Positions 35,701-50,396 of a DNA stretch of 64,000 bases are shown in pieces (within the stretch, counting starts at the first letter, position 1; the number at the start of each line of letters is the position of its first letter). Position numbers and translations under genes: made by a program. The notes beneath the pieces are model-generated. The model did no database searches, was not told the origin of the DNA, and saw nothing but the letters and a program-made list of their open reading frames with translations. Source of the stretch: Sclerurus mexicanus (taxonomy: Eukaryota; Chordata; Aves; Passeriformes; Furnariidae); the NCBI GenBank assembly GCA_013396755.1, contig VWZF01002475.1, positions 510,902 to 574,901 of the forward strand, read 5' to 3'.

Positions 35701-38700
35701 AGTAACTCAGTTAACCTACTCTCTCTCTACCTCCCAGGGCACTTTCAGGAGGAAAACATTTGCTCAGTTGTATTAAATGCTACAGAGAGTTTTGCCTGTC
35801 AGTATAATTTTAACTAAAACACACTAGTTCACTAACTCTATGTGTAATTAAATATGTGGAGTTAAAGATGAAGTGATGTGAGGTTATATTTGCCTGGCTT
35901 TTGACAGAGGTTTAGTCTGTCGTCAGGCCTGGGAGAGCAGGAGTCAAGGCAGAGTCTGGTGCTTGCTTAAATGCTTTTCAGCTCCTTAAGACCACTGGAT
36001 AATACTAGTGCAGTTATTTCCAGTATTCCTTATCCCAGAGGTTAGTGTTAAACACAAGGGGATTTGCTCCTGATACCCTTCAAAGATTTTACTTTTAAAG
36101 TATCTTTTGTTTGCTAACCCAGTGTAAAACCCCTCTGTGCCCAGGCTGTCCTCAGAAGCAGCAGTTTTTCTCGAAATCTAAATCCGAGTTTAAGATGGGA
36201 GAAATAAAAAGCTGAACTGCTCCAAAAAGAAGGAATCAATGACAACTCATCAGAGCAGTCATTTGGCCCCTGCCCTCCGCATGAGATTGACCTCCTACCA
36301 AATCCAGGTGGCTTTTCTCTTTTGGATATTAAGAGAGACCTGAGCCCCCTCTGTAGACCTTCTTGATCTGTGTTCCCATGTGCATATGAGGAGTAATGGG
36401 AAGGAAACACTTCCCTCTGAAACACTTTGCACTCATGTTCAGTGCCCAGACAAGGTGCTATGTGTCGACAGGGTTATGTGCTGCAAAGAAAGAAAATTCG
36501 TAAAAATGAATGGAGCTTCACAGCACAGACCATTTTTGTGTGTGTGTGGAGCAGCAAAGAAATTTTCAGTCTTCATAGGACTTTGGGAGTGAAATCCCTT
36601 TGCATTGCACATTTATTTACACGTCCAGGGCACAACCGTATCAGTTGCAACCTTGATTTGTCTCTTTGCCTTACAATGAGTTCTGCTCTGGTTCATGCTT
36701 TAGCACTTTTTCACAGTGCTTCCAGCAGTGGCTGCAGATGGTCTTAGCTCTGAAACTAGTGCTTTTAACAATTGGTTCTTTCAGTTATAAGAATAGTGAA
36801 ATCATGCTTAAGAGGCAGACGTTCCTCTCTCACCCCATTCAGCCATCTGGCTTTGCTAGGGAAGAATTACTCCCAGCAAATCTACCCTGTTACCAGGCTT
36901 AGGGCACAGGATTCATTTAGTCTTTTCTTCATCTTGTTTAAACTGAAAAAGGCTTTTCCTCAACATGCTTAAGCCCTCCGAAGCTCCCAGTGATGGGTGG
37001 GACAGTGAGGATGGCATGAAAACCACACAGCCAGGCAGTGGGGAGAGCCTGTGGTACCGCCTCGCTGTTGTCTGAGGAAAAACAGCAACCCTCATGTCTA
37101 GCTTTGCACCTGGACAAACAAGGTTTATCAGTCTCCCCCACCTGCTTCTGAGTGCCAAGAGTCTGTCACTGTTTACCTGGAAGTGACCCGGGAGCAGTGG
37201 CTTAGAGCTCAGACTTGTATTTTTATGCCGTATTTGCTGTTTTGGGGGTGCTCCCCTGGCACTGCTGGGATGGAATGAAGAAGAGGTCAGAGCCTCGGGG
37301 GGGTAAATGAGGGGCTCATCTCCCACTCCCTACAGTGAGAGCCCATCCATCCTCCCATAGGGGGAAGCCACAAACCAGGATGTTCTCTAAACCATTCACA
37401 GCCCTGGGGTGAATCTGGGAGGATGTAAAACCAACCCTTGTTTCCCAGTGTGACGTTGTGCAGTGTCCTTCAACCAGTTTGATGTCCCAGACTTCTCGCA
37501 ATGGTTCTTTGCCCTAGGTGACAAGGGCCCACCTCAGTGAAATGGCTGGGTTCAGTTTCACATCCATGAGTTGCAGGTTAGTTAATCGAGGATTTTTTTT
37601 GCACGCACCATACCAGCGTTTTGGGGACTCCACTCAGATCTCAACTGTTTTAAGAGGAAACAAAGTGCTGCTTGCTCTGTGAATGGAGAAATCAGGATTT
37701 GATGCTAAAAAAAGGAATCAAGTTGTTCATATAAGAAAAACCCCACACGTAAGCCAAATGTGGCAGCAGTGCTGTGGTGCTTCTTGGTAAAATCAGTATG
37801 ATTTCCAAAAAAAGATTCTGTCTTGCAAGTATTGAAGTTGAGCTCAGCAGCCATCTCATCTTTTCTTCACTACATTTTGTTGGGGGTACTATGCCTGGCT
37901 TGAAACAAGATCCACTGAACAGGAAAAGCAAATTTTGTAGACATATATATGTAAGCTTGAAAGGGTGAACAAAGCATTTTGTTGGAAAGCCAATGTAAAG
38001 AGGAGAAAAAAATATGAATAGTTAGAAAACTAACACCTTTGAAGTGAAATTGTTGTGTTTTGCCTTTTCAGTTATCTACTTATCACACAAAAATAGCAAC
38101 AATTTTAGCTCCCATTCTGTTTTCTCAAGACAGCCTGCCCACAGATTTTCTACAAAATGTGGTTACCAGCTGGTATGGCAGTTCACAGTGCAATTTCTGT
38201 TTTGCTTCCAACAATCTGGTATCTCATATCTATATCGAGTTACAATTTACCAGGAAATATATATATTTTTATGTATGTAAAAAGAAGTTCTAATCATATT
38301 AGTGTTTTTGGCTTTAAAAAAAAAGAAATCAAAACAAGCCATGGAATTAAGCCTAGGTTTCAAGAGAATGACACTGTGGAAGAATAAAGACTTGATTTTG
38401 GTTCAAACTCAAGTAAAGATTTTTGAGTGAACGTGATCAAAAATAGAAAAAATATTCCTTTGCATTTTAAAGTTAAATATTTGCATACTTAAATATATCT
38501 GAAAGCTTTTGCATTATTCTTTGGGAACTTTCTGGTACATTGTGAGGTTTCTGTCTTTCTGTATCTCAACCTGACATAATTAGCCTCTGATCCTACCGTG
38601 GAGCAGTACTGCAGAGTTCTTTATAATGTGTTTGTTTGCAGTTTGACTTCTTCTTTTGAACACCTTTGGCTCAAGGTTACCCTAATAGAAACAGGGTGTC

Positions 38701-39560
38701 AACACTGAGAAGGGGGAGGATGGAGTCTTCCACACCCTCCCTTGCCATAGGATTTGAAATGCGGGTCTTAATGGCTTCCAGGTGTACCTCGATGTTGCAC
38801 ATTTTTGGCTGTAATCCTGTAGAGACTGGGCTTTTGCCTTTAAAAATAGAGCAGAAAACAAACTTTGAAGTTTTGAAGATTAAATTGGTAAAAATAAACT
38901 TAAAATAAATCAGCTCTTCTTGCATTCCAAGAAGGGGGAAATGGTTTCGGCAGGCTATTTCTATGGGCTCTGTGTTAGTGTTGGAAAAGTGTTAGTACTG
39001 CTAAACATTCTGCTGGAAAACTGAAGGCACATACTTCTCTCTACTTGATAAATTTTGCAGCAAGAAATGCATGAATTCCTTAACATTACTACAAGCATCT
39101 TCAGATACTCTAGAATTGTTTTTCTTGGATGCTTCACATTTTAAGAGCCTTAGGTTGCTTTCAAGGAGTCAGTTAAAGTCCATAAAATTTGATTGCATAA
39201 TGACTGTGGGCTCTATTCATAACATGTGACCTGTGAGCTGCAAGGTATGTTGCTCACATTTTACAAGCCTGCAAAGGCTTCCTGATTGCTCATGAACCCC
39301 ACCTTTCCAACACATGGGGGGATTTTTCTCACCCCATGATTATAAGCCCCAAAATGAATAGAGATGTGAATTTATGCTCTGAAGGGCAAGGGGATTTTCT
39401 TCAGCCTCAATGAGTTCCTACTCTATTGCAGTAAGTGGTAGATCTGAATGAGAAATAGGCAATGACTTCTCAATGTGGTATTACAACTAACAAAATATTG
39501 TCTGAACAGTTGTAAAACAGTGCTGTTGGACTGCACAGATGCACAGGAAAGACAAATTAT
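35701..39560. other. Non-coding sequence, 3.9 kb
   Basis: 36360-37560 is somewhat GC-richer and carries long frames on both strands (106 codons + at 36427, 137 codons - at 36913-37326). Their translations show no domain and no good splice framing. The remainder is AT-rich. Some transcript-like texture cannot be excluded, but nothing identifies a gene. Confidence 0.45.
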
Positions 39561-39605
39561 CACTGAATCACAAAATACCTTAGGCTGGAAGGCTGTGGAG
39601 TTGCT
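39561..39605 (-). repeat. Possible minimal CR1 3' fragment, minus orientation
   Basis: 'ctgaatcacaaaatacctta' followed by GGCTGGAAGG resembles the reverse complement of a CR1 3' end ('agaatcacagaat', 'ggttggaagg'). Only about 40 bp are similar and the terminal octamers are missing, so chance or extreme decay is possible. Confidence 0.4.
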
Positions 39606-42600
39606 CACCGAGGGGTTATTTGCCTTTTTGGCTCTCTGCATGTGTTCCCTAATGACTCCTGTTGCCTTTTCTTGGTCATAAGCTGTATCGGTGACCTGCA
39701 GCCTCGCACACAGGCGCTCTCATCCCCTTGACCTCCTCTTGTTAGGACTATGATCATTAAGACAACATTTCCAAGAAATGTATCTCTTCTAATCCTTCAC
39801 TGATCAGGTGGATGTTACGTTCTTAAGTTTATGTCTGTTTGCTGTAATCTGTGTCTCCTGTTCCTGCTTGCTATCTTTGGAAAACAGCACGATGGACACA
39901 AGGGTCCAGATTAGTATACTTGATCTGCTTTGCTGGCAGAAGAGGTGCAAATCCACCTCAGCTGGCCATTTGCACTGGGTCATGTCTTCAGAGTAGTGCA
40001 GAAGGGCTGTAGTATGTTGCTGTATTCACTCTGGGAATTGCCTTTGTGAATAGCTGAGCTGCAGCTGCATGCACCTAAATACAGCCTGATTTGGTGGAGG
40101 AGAGGAGAAGGGACGGGAGTCCTGTCACACCAAGCCTCGCTGCCACACTGGCAGTGCTAGTGGGACAAGATTAGGTGCACTGGTATCCTGTCACTCTTCC
40201 AATGCCAAATCCATACCCAAATAGTGTTGATTGTTCCTTGATTGGGGTGTGAGAGCCAGGCTTGTGTACTTAACATCTTGCATCTTCATTTTGAGGCTGC
40301 CAAAGTGCCTTTGTCTGTCCTGTGTTGTCCCGCTCATAGCTCTGGTCTAGTTAATCTCAGATTACCTGCTTCTGTACCAGTACTGATGCAAGGAAGATTA
40401 AGAGGCTCCACCCTAATGACAGGATAAAATAACATTGTGTATTCATTAATAGAAGTTAGAACTATCAGGATTTCTATGTTTTGATCAGAAATTACTGTTG
40501 GCATGACAGCTGTTGACAGCTCTTTTGTTCATGAGGAATTGCAGTCAGAAGATAACATTGGAGGGAAGGGAAGAGGATCAAATAACAAATGATGAGCCAA
40601 AGAAAAAGTTTTTGCCAGAGGCAGAGCTGTGAGTGCCACTGAAATGCAGGCTGGAGTACCCGGCAGTCAGGAGGGAGATAATCCAGTGGACAGTTTCACT
40701 GCTGGATGATGAGCAGCGAGTTTTCCTCTTTATTTCCTCCAATTAAAAATTTGTGGCCAGCTTTTAATGCTGAGTGGAACTGTCTGGGATTTTATTTGCT
40801 TCCCAGTTAAGGCAACATCAGTCTTGCTTCTTTATACTTCTCAATGGGAAAAAAATCTGCTTGGTTTCCAATTGCAGCTTTTTATTATCACAGACCAAGA
40901 AGAGGGGAAATGAAAAATCATCTTAATTAAAAAACACTAAAGTCTCATGAAATACGTGGTTCTTGTTTTTGAAGTGCTTTGTCAGGAACTGTCCACAGCC
41001 ATTATTTTTAATTAGCTTATCTTTTAAATTAAAAATGGGTTATTTGCATTTTTTTAATGGGGAGTTGCTTGATCATTCAGTTCCCCCACATTTTCATGTT
41101 CTAAGACAAGCAAGTTATGTAAAAAAGGAGTCCAGGCAATTTGATTAAAAATACATTGTATCTTTTTATTCTTCTTTCTTACTTCTTTATACAAATTATG
41201 TGAATTTATACAGCTATCAGTCTCCAAAAGAGTCTCTAAACATTTTACAGTCATTGAGAGAAGACAGGAAAAAAAAATGAGGTCCTGTAAGTAATGTGGT
41301 CATTTAAAAAAGAGCTTCTCTTTCAGATCATAATTAGAGGTCAAAAGGCTAGAACAGAAGGAAAAAAAAATTAAAAGATTGAAATTGAAAAATTTTGAAA
41401 GATTCCCATTTTCACTTCAAGCTGCATAAAGTAATACCCCTTCTCATTGACAAAATCAATGTTTCTTACAGAAAATTGATATTGAAGTCAAAATTAAATA
41501 ACATTTTCTGAAACAAAAAGGGGATTGGCTTTCACTAATTTGTACTTTATAATAGAGAAATCTTCCTTTCTATTTCAAGAAGTTCCCTTAGATGGTTTGG
41601 TATTCAGAGGTGCTGAACCCCAGAAAACCCCCACTGGCTTCAGCTTGGACTCTGTACAGAGTCAGCACCATGACAGACCCAACTCCTTGTGAATGCACTG
41701 GGATAAAGTCAACAGTGGAAACCATCCACATTTACCCTGAAAAGAGTCAGTTAACAGTGCATAACAGTTCTCCTGAGCTTCTGAAGTGTGGCGGGAGCAA
41801 TACTCTGTGCAGTGGAAACATCCAAACCTAGGGGGGGTTTCCGTGCTGGACTTTCCCCAGGACAAAAGTGTCTACACCCTTATTTAAGAAATTTACCTTG
41901 AGACTCTTAACAACCACCGAGGATTATTACTCACTGTTTATCTTGCGACGATGGGTAGTTCCAGCTGTACATTGCTTCTTGGAATGGGTGGCTTATCAAA
42001 TTTTTCTCTTTTCTGAACACTGTATGATCATTTATACTAAGTAAGAAAACACCATTCCCAAGTTACTGCAGTATGGACTGAGGTCTGACTTTAACCCCAA
42101 AGTAAAACCATAATGTGAAGGTAGATCAGGCATTTGTGATAGCACTTATTTACATTGTCTTGGCTTTTCTTTCCTTTTCACAACAGCACGTGATCTTGCC
42201 AACAGATCTTTGTGGATTTGCAGTCTTTCTGCCACATTGCCTTGTAATTAGGTTGTTGAAGTTTAGTTGGTAATTCATCCTATCTATGTGCTCTGTTTAC
42301 AGTGTACTCAGTTTGGGTTAAATCAAAACCCTCACACGTGGAAAATAAGGTGATCTTTCTCAAAACTGTGATCCTTTACTTAGGAATCTACAAGTGAGAG
42401 AAAACACTTCTTGGATTCCAGTTCTGTTAGTGTAGTAAAAAGGAGTTAGGAATAAAATGTGAATTACAGGGTGAAAAGAAGACATTGGTGAATAAATATA
42501 GAAATACGTAACAAATGTCAAATGTTGTGTTGCGTGCCAGCACTCACAGGCCATGTCTGCACCCCTTCATGAGAGCAGTGCCAGAGCTCACCTCAAAGGG

Positions 42601-44479
42601 GCACTTAGATCAAATTCAGGCTCCTAATTATATTGTTTGGGTGAGAATGATTTAGGGGGGAGGGAAAAGGGTGAATATACTTAAAGCAGGTATTTTGTAG
42701 TTGTTTTAAGTGATAAAACAAATGCTCAAACAAGCTTTAGCTTCATAGTAGCCTTGAGCCAACCTTTCTGTTTCTTCCTTTTTGCTGCCAAGTTGCATCA
42801 CGAGGTAACATGTCATGAACTCACCATTCATTATTGTTATTGTTTTTGGAGAGGCAGAGCCTGGAGTTGTGGTTGTGGTAGGAGGAGAAGTACATTATTG
42901 AAATCACTTACAGTAAAGGCCCAGTTTTGAATATCATTTCACTTCCTAAACAGGAAGTGTCCTACAAAAAACAACAACAGAAGAGAACGCAAGTGGAAGA
43001 GGATCTCAACCCCTCAACTTTTGAATAAGGGCCATTGCAGAAAACTAGCTGTGGTTTCTACATCAGATTGCTTTTCAGCCCGAATTGTGAGGACCTATTT
43101 AAACTTCTTTTCAGCAGCTTTATAAGGATGTCTCCTACTTAGCTATCAATGGAATATCAGCTGCATTCAGCAGCTCTTCACTTGTTCCTGCCTTGGCAAT
43201 AAAAACCCTCCAGTCTTGAGCACGTCTGATGACTTTGAACTCAATTTTCTAGCGTGAAGTTAATCAGTTCCTGCCTTTTCACCCTTCTTATATAAGTCTT
43301 TGTGACCATCTAACTATTTCTATTCAGAATTCTGGTAGTAATTTTGGTAATTATTGATGATTTTTCAAATGTAGGGTCAGCCCATAATCTGACCAGTAAC
43401 TTTACACGTTGCAGTGATCCAGATTCAATTCTAACTAACTGCTGAAATATTGTAATTAGTAACTCAGAATGGATTAAGCCTACAGGGTTAGGCAAACATC
43501 CCAAAGATTCAAATCTCATCTTGATGACTAAGAAAAGCCAGCTTCTGGCTCTTAGAAGGTTTTACATATCAACAAAGCTGTGCATTTGCATTAACGGCTA
43601 TCACACCACAGGGGCCTGCTCGTGTTTATCTTGGGAACAACCAGAAGCTGAACATTTAGTTTAAATTTGTTTAAATGTGACTCCTGTTGAAATCAGTGGC
43701 AAGCTGTGTGCACATATGTGACTCTAACAGTGCCTGAGGACTGAATTTCCACCAGTTTTTCATATCAAAAGCCATGTCTTAGAGAAATATCATGATCGAT
43801 TAGAAAATTGCACATACAGGTATCAAAAATTCAGTTGGAACATACATTTGCTGTATACATTGTTTCTGCTATGTACTATGAGTGAGAGGCACAGTACTAT
43901 TTTGCTGGCAACTTGTGGCTGTGTTTGAAGGCTGCTTTCCAATTGACATCAGTGGCTCAAAAAGTGTGCCCATAAGGAGGAGAGTTCATTTTGCCCTTGA
44001 TAAAACCCATAACTCAAACCTGAGAAAATGGTTGAGTAGGAATGCCTCAGTTTTTGAAATGGTCAAAGTTGTTTGGGTGTTAGCATCTAAGTTTTGAATT
44101 CAGTTTTTGCCGTATTTTTGTGTTGGGATGACTCTCTTTTGGCTTCACTTTAGTTTTAACATTTGCATTCCATGGGTGAACAAGCTGCCAGTTACATTTG
44201 AAAACCAAATGTCTGTTAACAAGCTGAAAAGCAAAGTTGTTAAGAGGTAGAATTACCAAAATTGTAGGGCTTTCAAGAGAGGTTTCTTAGAAACAGTTTT
44301 TGAGAGTGCAGTAGAGTATTGGATCAGCTGCACCAAGACGAGGTCAGCCCATTTACCTTCTCCTTTATTTGGGGTCCAATTTTACTTGCCCAGGAAAGTT
44401 ACTCTGTAAAATCACATCCCACCCTTTCATCACCTGCAGTCACTGCTGTGAGTCTTTCAGGAAGACAAGGGTAGTGGCT
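39606..44479. other. Non-coding sequence, 4.9 kb
   Basis: No gene seen. The part at about 40720-41110 is AT-rich with TTAATTAAAA, TTTAATTAGC and TTATTTGCAT words and no repeats, a conserved-element texture. At 43684-43705, 'ctgttgaaatcagtggcaag' recalls the ancient amniote repeat noted elsewhere, and 43939-43956 (AATTGACATCAGTGGCTC) may belong to the same family. Confidence 0.45.
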
Positions 44480-44722
44480 TTAAACTAGAAGACAATAGTT
44501 TAGATTAGATATTAGAAATACATTCTTGACTGTGAGGGTAGTGATGCACTGACATGGGTTGCTCAGAGAACCTGTGAATGCCTCATCCTTGGAAGTGTTC
44601 AAGGCCAGGTTGGACAGGGCTTGGAGCAACCTGGTCTAGTGGAAGGTGTCCCTGGCCATGGCAGGGGAGTTTAAACTAGAGATCTTTAAGGTTCCTTCCA
44701 ACCCAAATGGTTCTATGACTCC
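44480..44722 (+). repeat. CR1 LINE fragment, 3' end, plus orientation
   Basis: It follows the avian CR1 3' consensus in order: 'tttagattagatattagaaa', 'gtgagggtagtgatgcactg', 'ttggaagtgttcaaggccag', 'gttggacagggcttggagca', 'acctggtctagtggaaggtg' and 'ccttccaacccaaatggttc', ending in TATGACTC. About 240 bp are kept, making it one of the two longest CR1 remnants here. The frame at 44646-44924 is an artefact partly made of this repeat. Confidence 0.96.
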
Positions 44723-47700
44723 TGCAAACACATCACTCGCTGTAATACTTGATGCACAGTTTTGTCCTGTGTTTATTGTGCTCAGTTTCTCTTTGATGCA
44801 AAGGAATTTCCACTTCTTGCCTTCTGTTTACAGAAATGATAGATCCCGCAAGCAAAAACGTAGGGGTGAATGTGTATATTTTTCCGCTATGTTAGTAACT
44901 GGAGGAAGTGGGAAGGTGTTTTGAATTTGCTCTAAATACCTGTTTTAGTTTTTCAATCAAAACATTATACATGTGACTACCTTGACAGCTAAGGCAGAAA
45001 CAGTCTTCGCTCCATTTGTTTATGAATCTTGTGATTTCTCCTGTTCAGCCTTTCAAAATATTTGAGACCTGAATGTCCCAAAGAAAAACAAGAAATATTG
45101 AGGTGTGAAAATACTTCTGGCTTAGCCATTCTGGTACTGAAACTTCTCTGAATGAGGAGCAACACCTTTATTTTGAATGGAGTACTGTTCTTATAAGTAC
45201 AAAAGCTTTTTTGGCCAACTTTGTTCTCTGGAGTTGCCCCCAGATGTAGAAGTAAACACCTGCTAGAAAATCCTGGTCCAGACACACAGGCCAAGCCTGA
45301 GAGTTTGGCCTGTCTTCTTTCACTTAAACTTTCATGTATTTCTTTCCTCACTACTCATACCTTTAACTCAGGCATCAATGTTTTTTATTGTTTTGCCTCA
45401 GCAAGTGGAGGAATCGGCTCCCTCTGTGGAGCTGGTAGCTTTGATCCAGTGTGTCTGCAGTCCCCTTTTGTCTGTTTGGGCTGTGCCTCTGCTTGCCTTT
45501 GTTGTTTTTTAAACCATGAAATATTGAGAAAAAATGACTGAATCAAGGCAGGAGTCTTTAAGGGCAAAACCCAATAAAATGTCTACATTATGGGAAAGCA
45601 CTTCAAGGACCTGACGACTTATTAATCATAAAGGGGAAGACTCTGAGTGCAGCTTCTCCTCATTTACGGAGGTTTGCTCTCTAATAGCATTTAGAAGTTT
45701 GTTTTACCCTGTCTCGGTGAGAAGAAAAGGCAGCTTTAACAATTCTGTCTCCCTCAGCAGTGCATTTGAATTTTTGTTGCCTCCCTTCGGCGTGCTGGTC
45801 AGAGGTCAGGGAGAGCAGGATTAGTTGACCTGTGTTGACAGAGCGGGTGATGGATGAGCAGAGTACAATGCAGAGCCTGTTTGTAGCACAGTGGCAGCGA
45901 TGCACTCACAGCCCTACACCTGTGCTGCGCCGAGAGAAGCACCTCCTGCCGCACTGGTTTGCTAAATCACCACTGCCTTTATAAAGACTTGCACATTGTA
46001 TTCCCTCCCATAGTGCTGTGCTTGTTCCAGAGAGTGAGAGACTAGCCATTTGCTTTTTATTAACAGGATTTAGGAAACACTGAGGCTTAATGTAGTAAGG
46101 TCAAATGGTTCAAATTCTGAGTAATTACAGCAGTTAGCAGTAAACAATGCTAAAACTATATTAAGGAGCACATCTTGTGGGAAAAACTGGACTTTACACC
46201 CATCAAAACTTCCACTCTTGATTCTTCTTCTGCTTTTAATGATTTTCTTAATACTGATGATACTTTTTTAAGGGATAGCAGAAGTAGCCATGGAGATCCA
46301 CTTCTGTGACTGATGAAGTAAACACACCATCCTGCAGATAATGCAGTTTCTTTTCAACTGCAAAAAAAAGAAATTAGTTTGATGCTTAAAACAGGCTTGG
46401 AGGCATAGCATCAAGCTTTGTGGAAACCCATGTTTTGGAGAGCGTACGTGACCACTAATCCATCTCAAGTTCAGACTTCTTTTCAAGTGGACAGGCGCCG
46501 GCTGAGCTGTCAGTCAGGACAGGCTTTTGGAAGGGAACTAATGCACACTCAGTTTCTCTTTCCTCATTAGCAGTAAAAATCATCCATCATAACCAGGAGC
46601 GTGGAAGCAGCAGTGGCACATCTTGTGGGAGCATCTGCATCCTCTGAGGGGTGCAGCCAGGTTACACAGAGTCAGGGGGTGGACTCAGCTTGAGCCAGTA
46701 GAGGCATCCAGTGTAGATATGCGAGTTTATGCAGGTCCACTGGCCACAAACCACTCTGTTTGGGCTTCACAGCAATTGCAGCCTTGATTACAGCCCATTA
46801 GTGAGAGTCATAACCCCGAAAGATATGTCAGGCTGTGGTAAAGTCGGACCTGGCAGGGCTCAATGCATCAGGCTAGCTGTGTTGATCTCACTGGTTACGT
46901 GGCAGGGATTTGACACTGATAGCACAAAAATTAGTTTGGGAATCAATATTCCAATTAAAATTAAACAACCTCAGGAATTAAAACAGCTAAATTCACATTA
47001 CTGTGAGCTACAAGACTTGCTGGGGTTCCTCAAGCAGATGTAGCAGAGTTTGTTTCTTTACTTTTATTAGCATGACTCGTACTGTGTATCCAACAGTTTT
47101 CCTGAGGCAGCCATTCATGATGCATTCAAGGGTACTCTTTGGGAAAGGGGGAGGTAGCAGTGAGACCTGCGTGGATAGAGTGAGCCTGGCATTAACTTTA
47201 TGAAAATACAAAAAAGAGCACTCTGTAAAAATACCCTACAACATGTCTTTAAGTACAGTAGGGCTGGGGGGTCAAGACTTGTATGCTCTTGTATGTCTGA
47301 GAAAGGAGAATTAGTTCAACCAACATATGGATTCCTCCTAGAACTTCAGGAATGAGTAGAGACAACAGTAGACTGCAATGCAAAGCTGCCAACCTGCTGT
47401 GGACACCAGTGACTAACTCAGAACCACATTTAAGGATGCTTTCTCCTTAGCATAGTTGTGTCTATTGTGTTGACTTCCTAAATATGTCCCATTTTCAACA
47501 GCCAGAATGTCAGATCATGCTCATCATAAATTTGACATCTCTGAGCTGCTAAATCACTGTTAGAAATGAAACTCAAGGTTTTTAATCCAATTGCTGCCAA
47601 TACTTTCCTTTACAACTTCTTGGTAACTGAGATATCACCATGCTTTTTCAAGTGTGAAAAGTAACAGCTGCTTTGTCACTACCAGTTACATACTAATGGG

Positions 47701-50396
47701 GATGAAGCAATACATGGATTACTTTTTTAAAATATTATTTCTGCTTCCATATACGTGTTATTTTGTGTGAGAACATTAACTAAATTAAAAGATGTTAGGA
47801 TACAGGAAAAGTGTGTTGGGATCTGTAGGAAGGGAACACTGGCCTTCCTAGTAACTGGGGAAGAGCCATTTCCAAACTCCAGCACAACTTACAGAGCTAT
47901 TTTTCCAAGTCAAGGGTCTATAATCAAAACCATCTTGTGGGTGATACCCACACTGTCTAATTTAAACAACTCTAGATACATAATTTAGGTGCAATTCAGA
48001 GGACCAGAGAGAGTGTAAAGTTAGGTTAATCAGCCTTGGTGTTGGTTTAGTGCTTTTTCTGAGGGTTTTCTTGAATCAGTTCCATCAGCCAAGGTTCTAC
48101 AAGCGATGGTTATTTTTTTTAGATGTCACAGTATGTTGCTGCTGCCCTGAGAGAGTCTGCATGTGATGGGATTGGGTGGCTCATCTGGAGTCAAGACAAC
48201 AGATAGGTCCCAGTCTGCAAAGGCTCTCCTATAGCCACAACACCTTTGTAGCAATTGACGTGTTGCTAATGATGGATAATTAGTGTGGCTTTAACCATTC
48301 TCAGAAGAAGAAAAGAATTATTTCACATTAATACATTTGATCTTGTCTTGGAAACCTGATATGGTTCTGACCCACATAATTCTTGCCCCTGCTGATGACA
48401 CAGTCTTATTGCTATGGTTATACTCATTTTTGTATGTGTAAGGATTGTAAGAAAGGCGATTGCTATCCAGCTCTTATACAGGCATCTTTCACACCCTATG
48501 TGAATAAGATATTTTTAAAGGCCCCATTTTCTACTTGGCAATAAGTAATATGAAATCCTAGGCTACAGAGCCTTGGATGTATGTACATGGAGGTAATTAA
48601 AATCAAAGGCTACTTACTGAAACACAAGCTTGACCTTACACAGTTTCCCAGTGAGAATGATAAGAAACAATGACCATAGTTCCACATCAGTGCACATTAT
48701 TGGAACTCACAGAGGTAGCCTTTAAGGTGTATTTAAGTTAAAACTGAATATGGATGACAACTTACCTTGATGCAAAAGTGGACACTGTATAAGTAGAAGT
48801 GGAGAAAATTACTCGTATTTAAAAGATCCAAGTGCTTATTCTAATAATGATCATTTAACTCCTGAAGATTTAGTACTATCAAATCCTCAAAAGACCTAAC
48901 TTTATTACCAGAAATGCAAAAGAAGCTAAAATAATAAATAAATCGATCTATTCAAGATTTGTTACCTTTTTTTCACAGGCCAAAATTCTTATTAATAGGA
49001 GTTCTGCCAGCCTTTTTCCTAAGTCTTATCTATTTTTTGCAACAGTTTTTCTTTTTATAGGTTACCTCTCTTTTAATAAAACCTGTAGTGAATCTCGTCT
49101 GAAGGAATATGATTCATGACTTTGGGAGACACTGGGGGACATAAGTTCCTGGAAAAATTGCATAGGTTTTCCTGCTTCTCACAGTTGTGAGTGGATAATG
49201 GCTATTTAGATTCTATCATGTCTGTAGTTGCCAGCATAAATAATCTCTGTTTCCAAGAAGGAAATTTCATGATAACACTTTTGTCTTTAGAAAGCCCAAA
49301 GTACAAGTAGCATTTTTTAGAGGCACAACTCCTGTTATACATATATCATTGTTTTTAGAGAAAACAGTATTCCCTCTGACATTTTTAAGATATCATCAGA
49401 TCATCAGCCTCATATATTATCTTTCCTCGTGAAAATAATGTATCCATCCAAATGCCAGTGACCACTCCCATAAGAAAAATAAATAAAAATAAATGTCAGA
49501 ACTGACCATTCCAGGGAAAGTCTGAAGTATAAGAACCAGTTTTCAAAGGACTTCCTAAGTCAAAGCTGCTAAATCTGTGAATACACTGCATATTATGCAT
49601 TTGTCATGGGGACATTTTAGCAGCTTTCCATCCTACACAAAGTTCAAGAGAGAGCTTAGTTCTGGAGACCTCAGAGTGAATTTACTATTTTTTGGTTCTT
49701 GTCAAGAACTTGCAGCTTAGTGGAAGGATTTTTTTTTCATAAAATTAGTGGGGTTTGCTTTTGCTTGTAGTCCAAGGAGAGAAGGTGGCACTTCTGTATC
49801 ACAGCTTATCTCACCTTGGGGTAAATGGTTACATTAGGTCAGATGACAAGTTCTCGAAGACTTTGCCTTTTCCTTTGCTGACGGTAAAGGAAGTCTGGAC
49901 ATTAAGATGAGATACAGACACTTACATTAGTCACATCTGAAAATAGGGCAGATGACACCCCGCATTACTGGTCCCTCATGACCAAGAGCATGGCTTTTGC
50001 TCCCCTGAAGGCCAGAAAATAGTCCCATAGTGTTGAGTGGAAATGTGGCTCTCTGGGGCCAGGTGGACTTTAGCCACTGAGTCCAAATAATGGAGATTAT
50101 TCCGATCCATCAAGACCCTTGATGTGCCTCTGCATCCTATTGGTGATTCTTTGCATCTGTGGTGATGGTATGGTTTGGAAATACAGCAATAATTTTCTCT
50201 TCCAATTATCACAGTACATAGCTGTTATAATTATCACCTATGATTTGTTTGGCCTTTTTTGCCTTCAAGATGAAAGTGTTGCTGTGGTTGCTATATTTAA
50301 TGCATTTGCTGGTAATAGTTTGTTTCTCCCACATGTTGGGCCCATCTGTATCAGAATTTTATTTTACCAGAGTAAGGGAGCAGAACCATTACTTAC
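44723..50396. other. Non-coding sequence, 5.7 kb
   Basis: No repeat family recognised. The part from 47950 to 50350 is AT-rich. On the minus strand there is a strong donor, TCAAG|GTAAGT (+ strand ACTTACCTTGA near 48763), preceded by a pyrimidine-rich acceptor only 19 bases away. Another GTAAGT stands at about 48612. These may be exon remnants or cryptic sites. A 78-codon minus frame (49976-50212) follows the candidate exon at 50397-50654 but is separated from it by stops. Confidence 0.4.

Noticed and set aside
36913..37326. 137-codon minus frame as a gene
   Set aside because: GC-richer patch with open frames on both strands and no recognisable motif.
44646..44924. 92-codon + frame
   Set aside because: Its first part is the CR1 3' end, so it is a repeat artefact.
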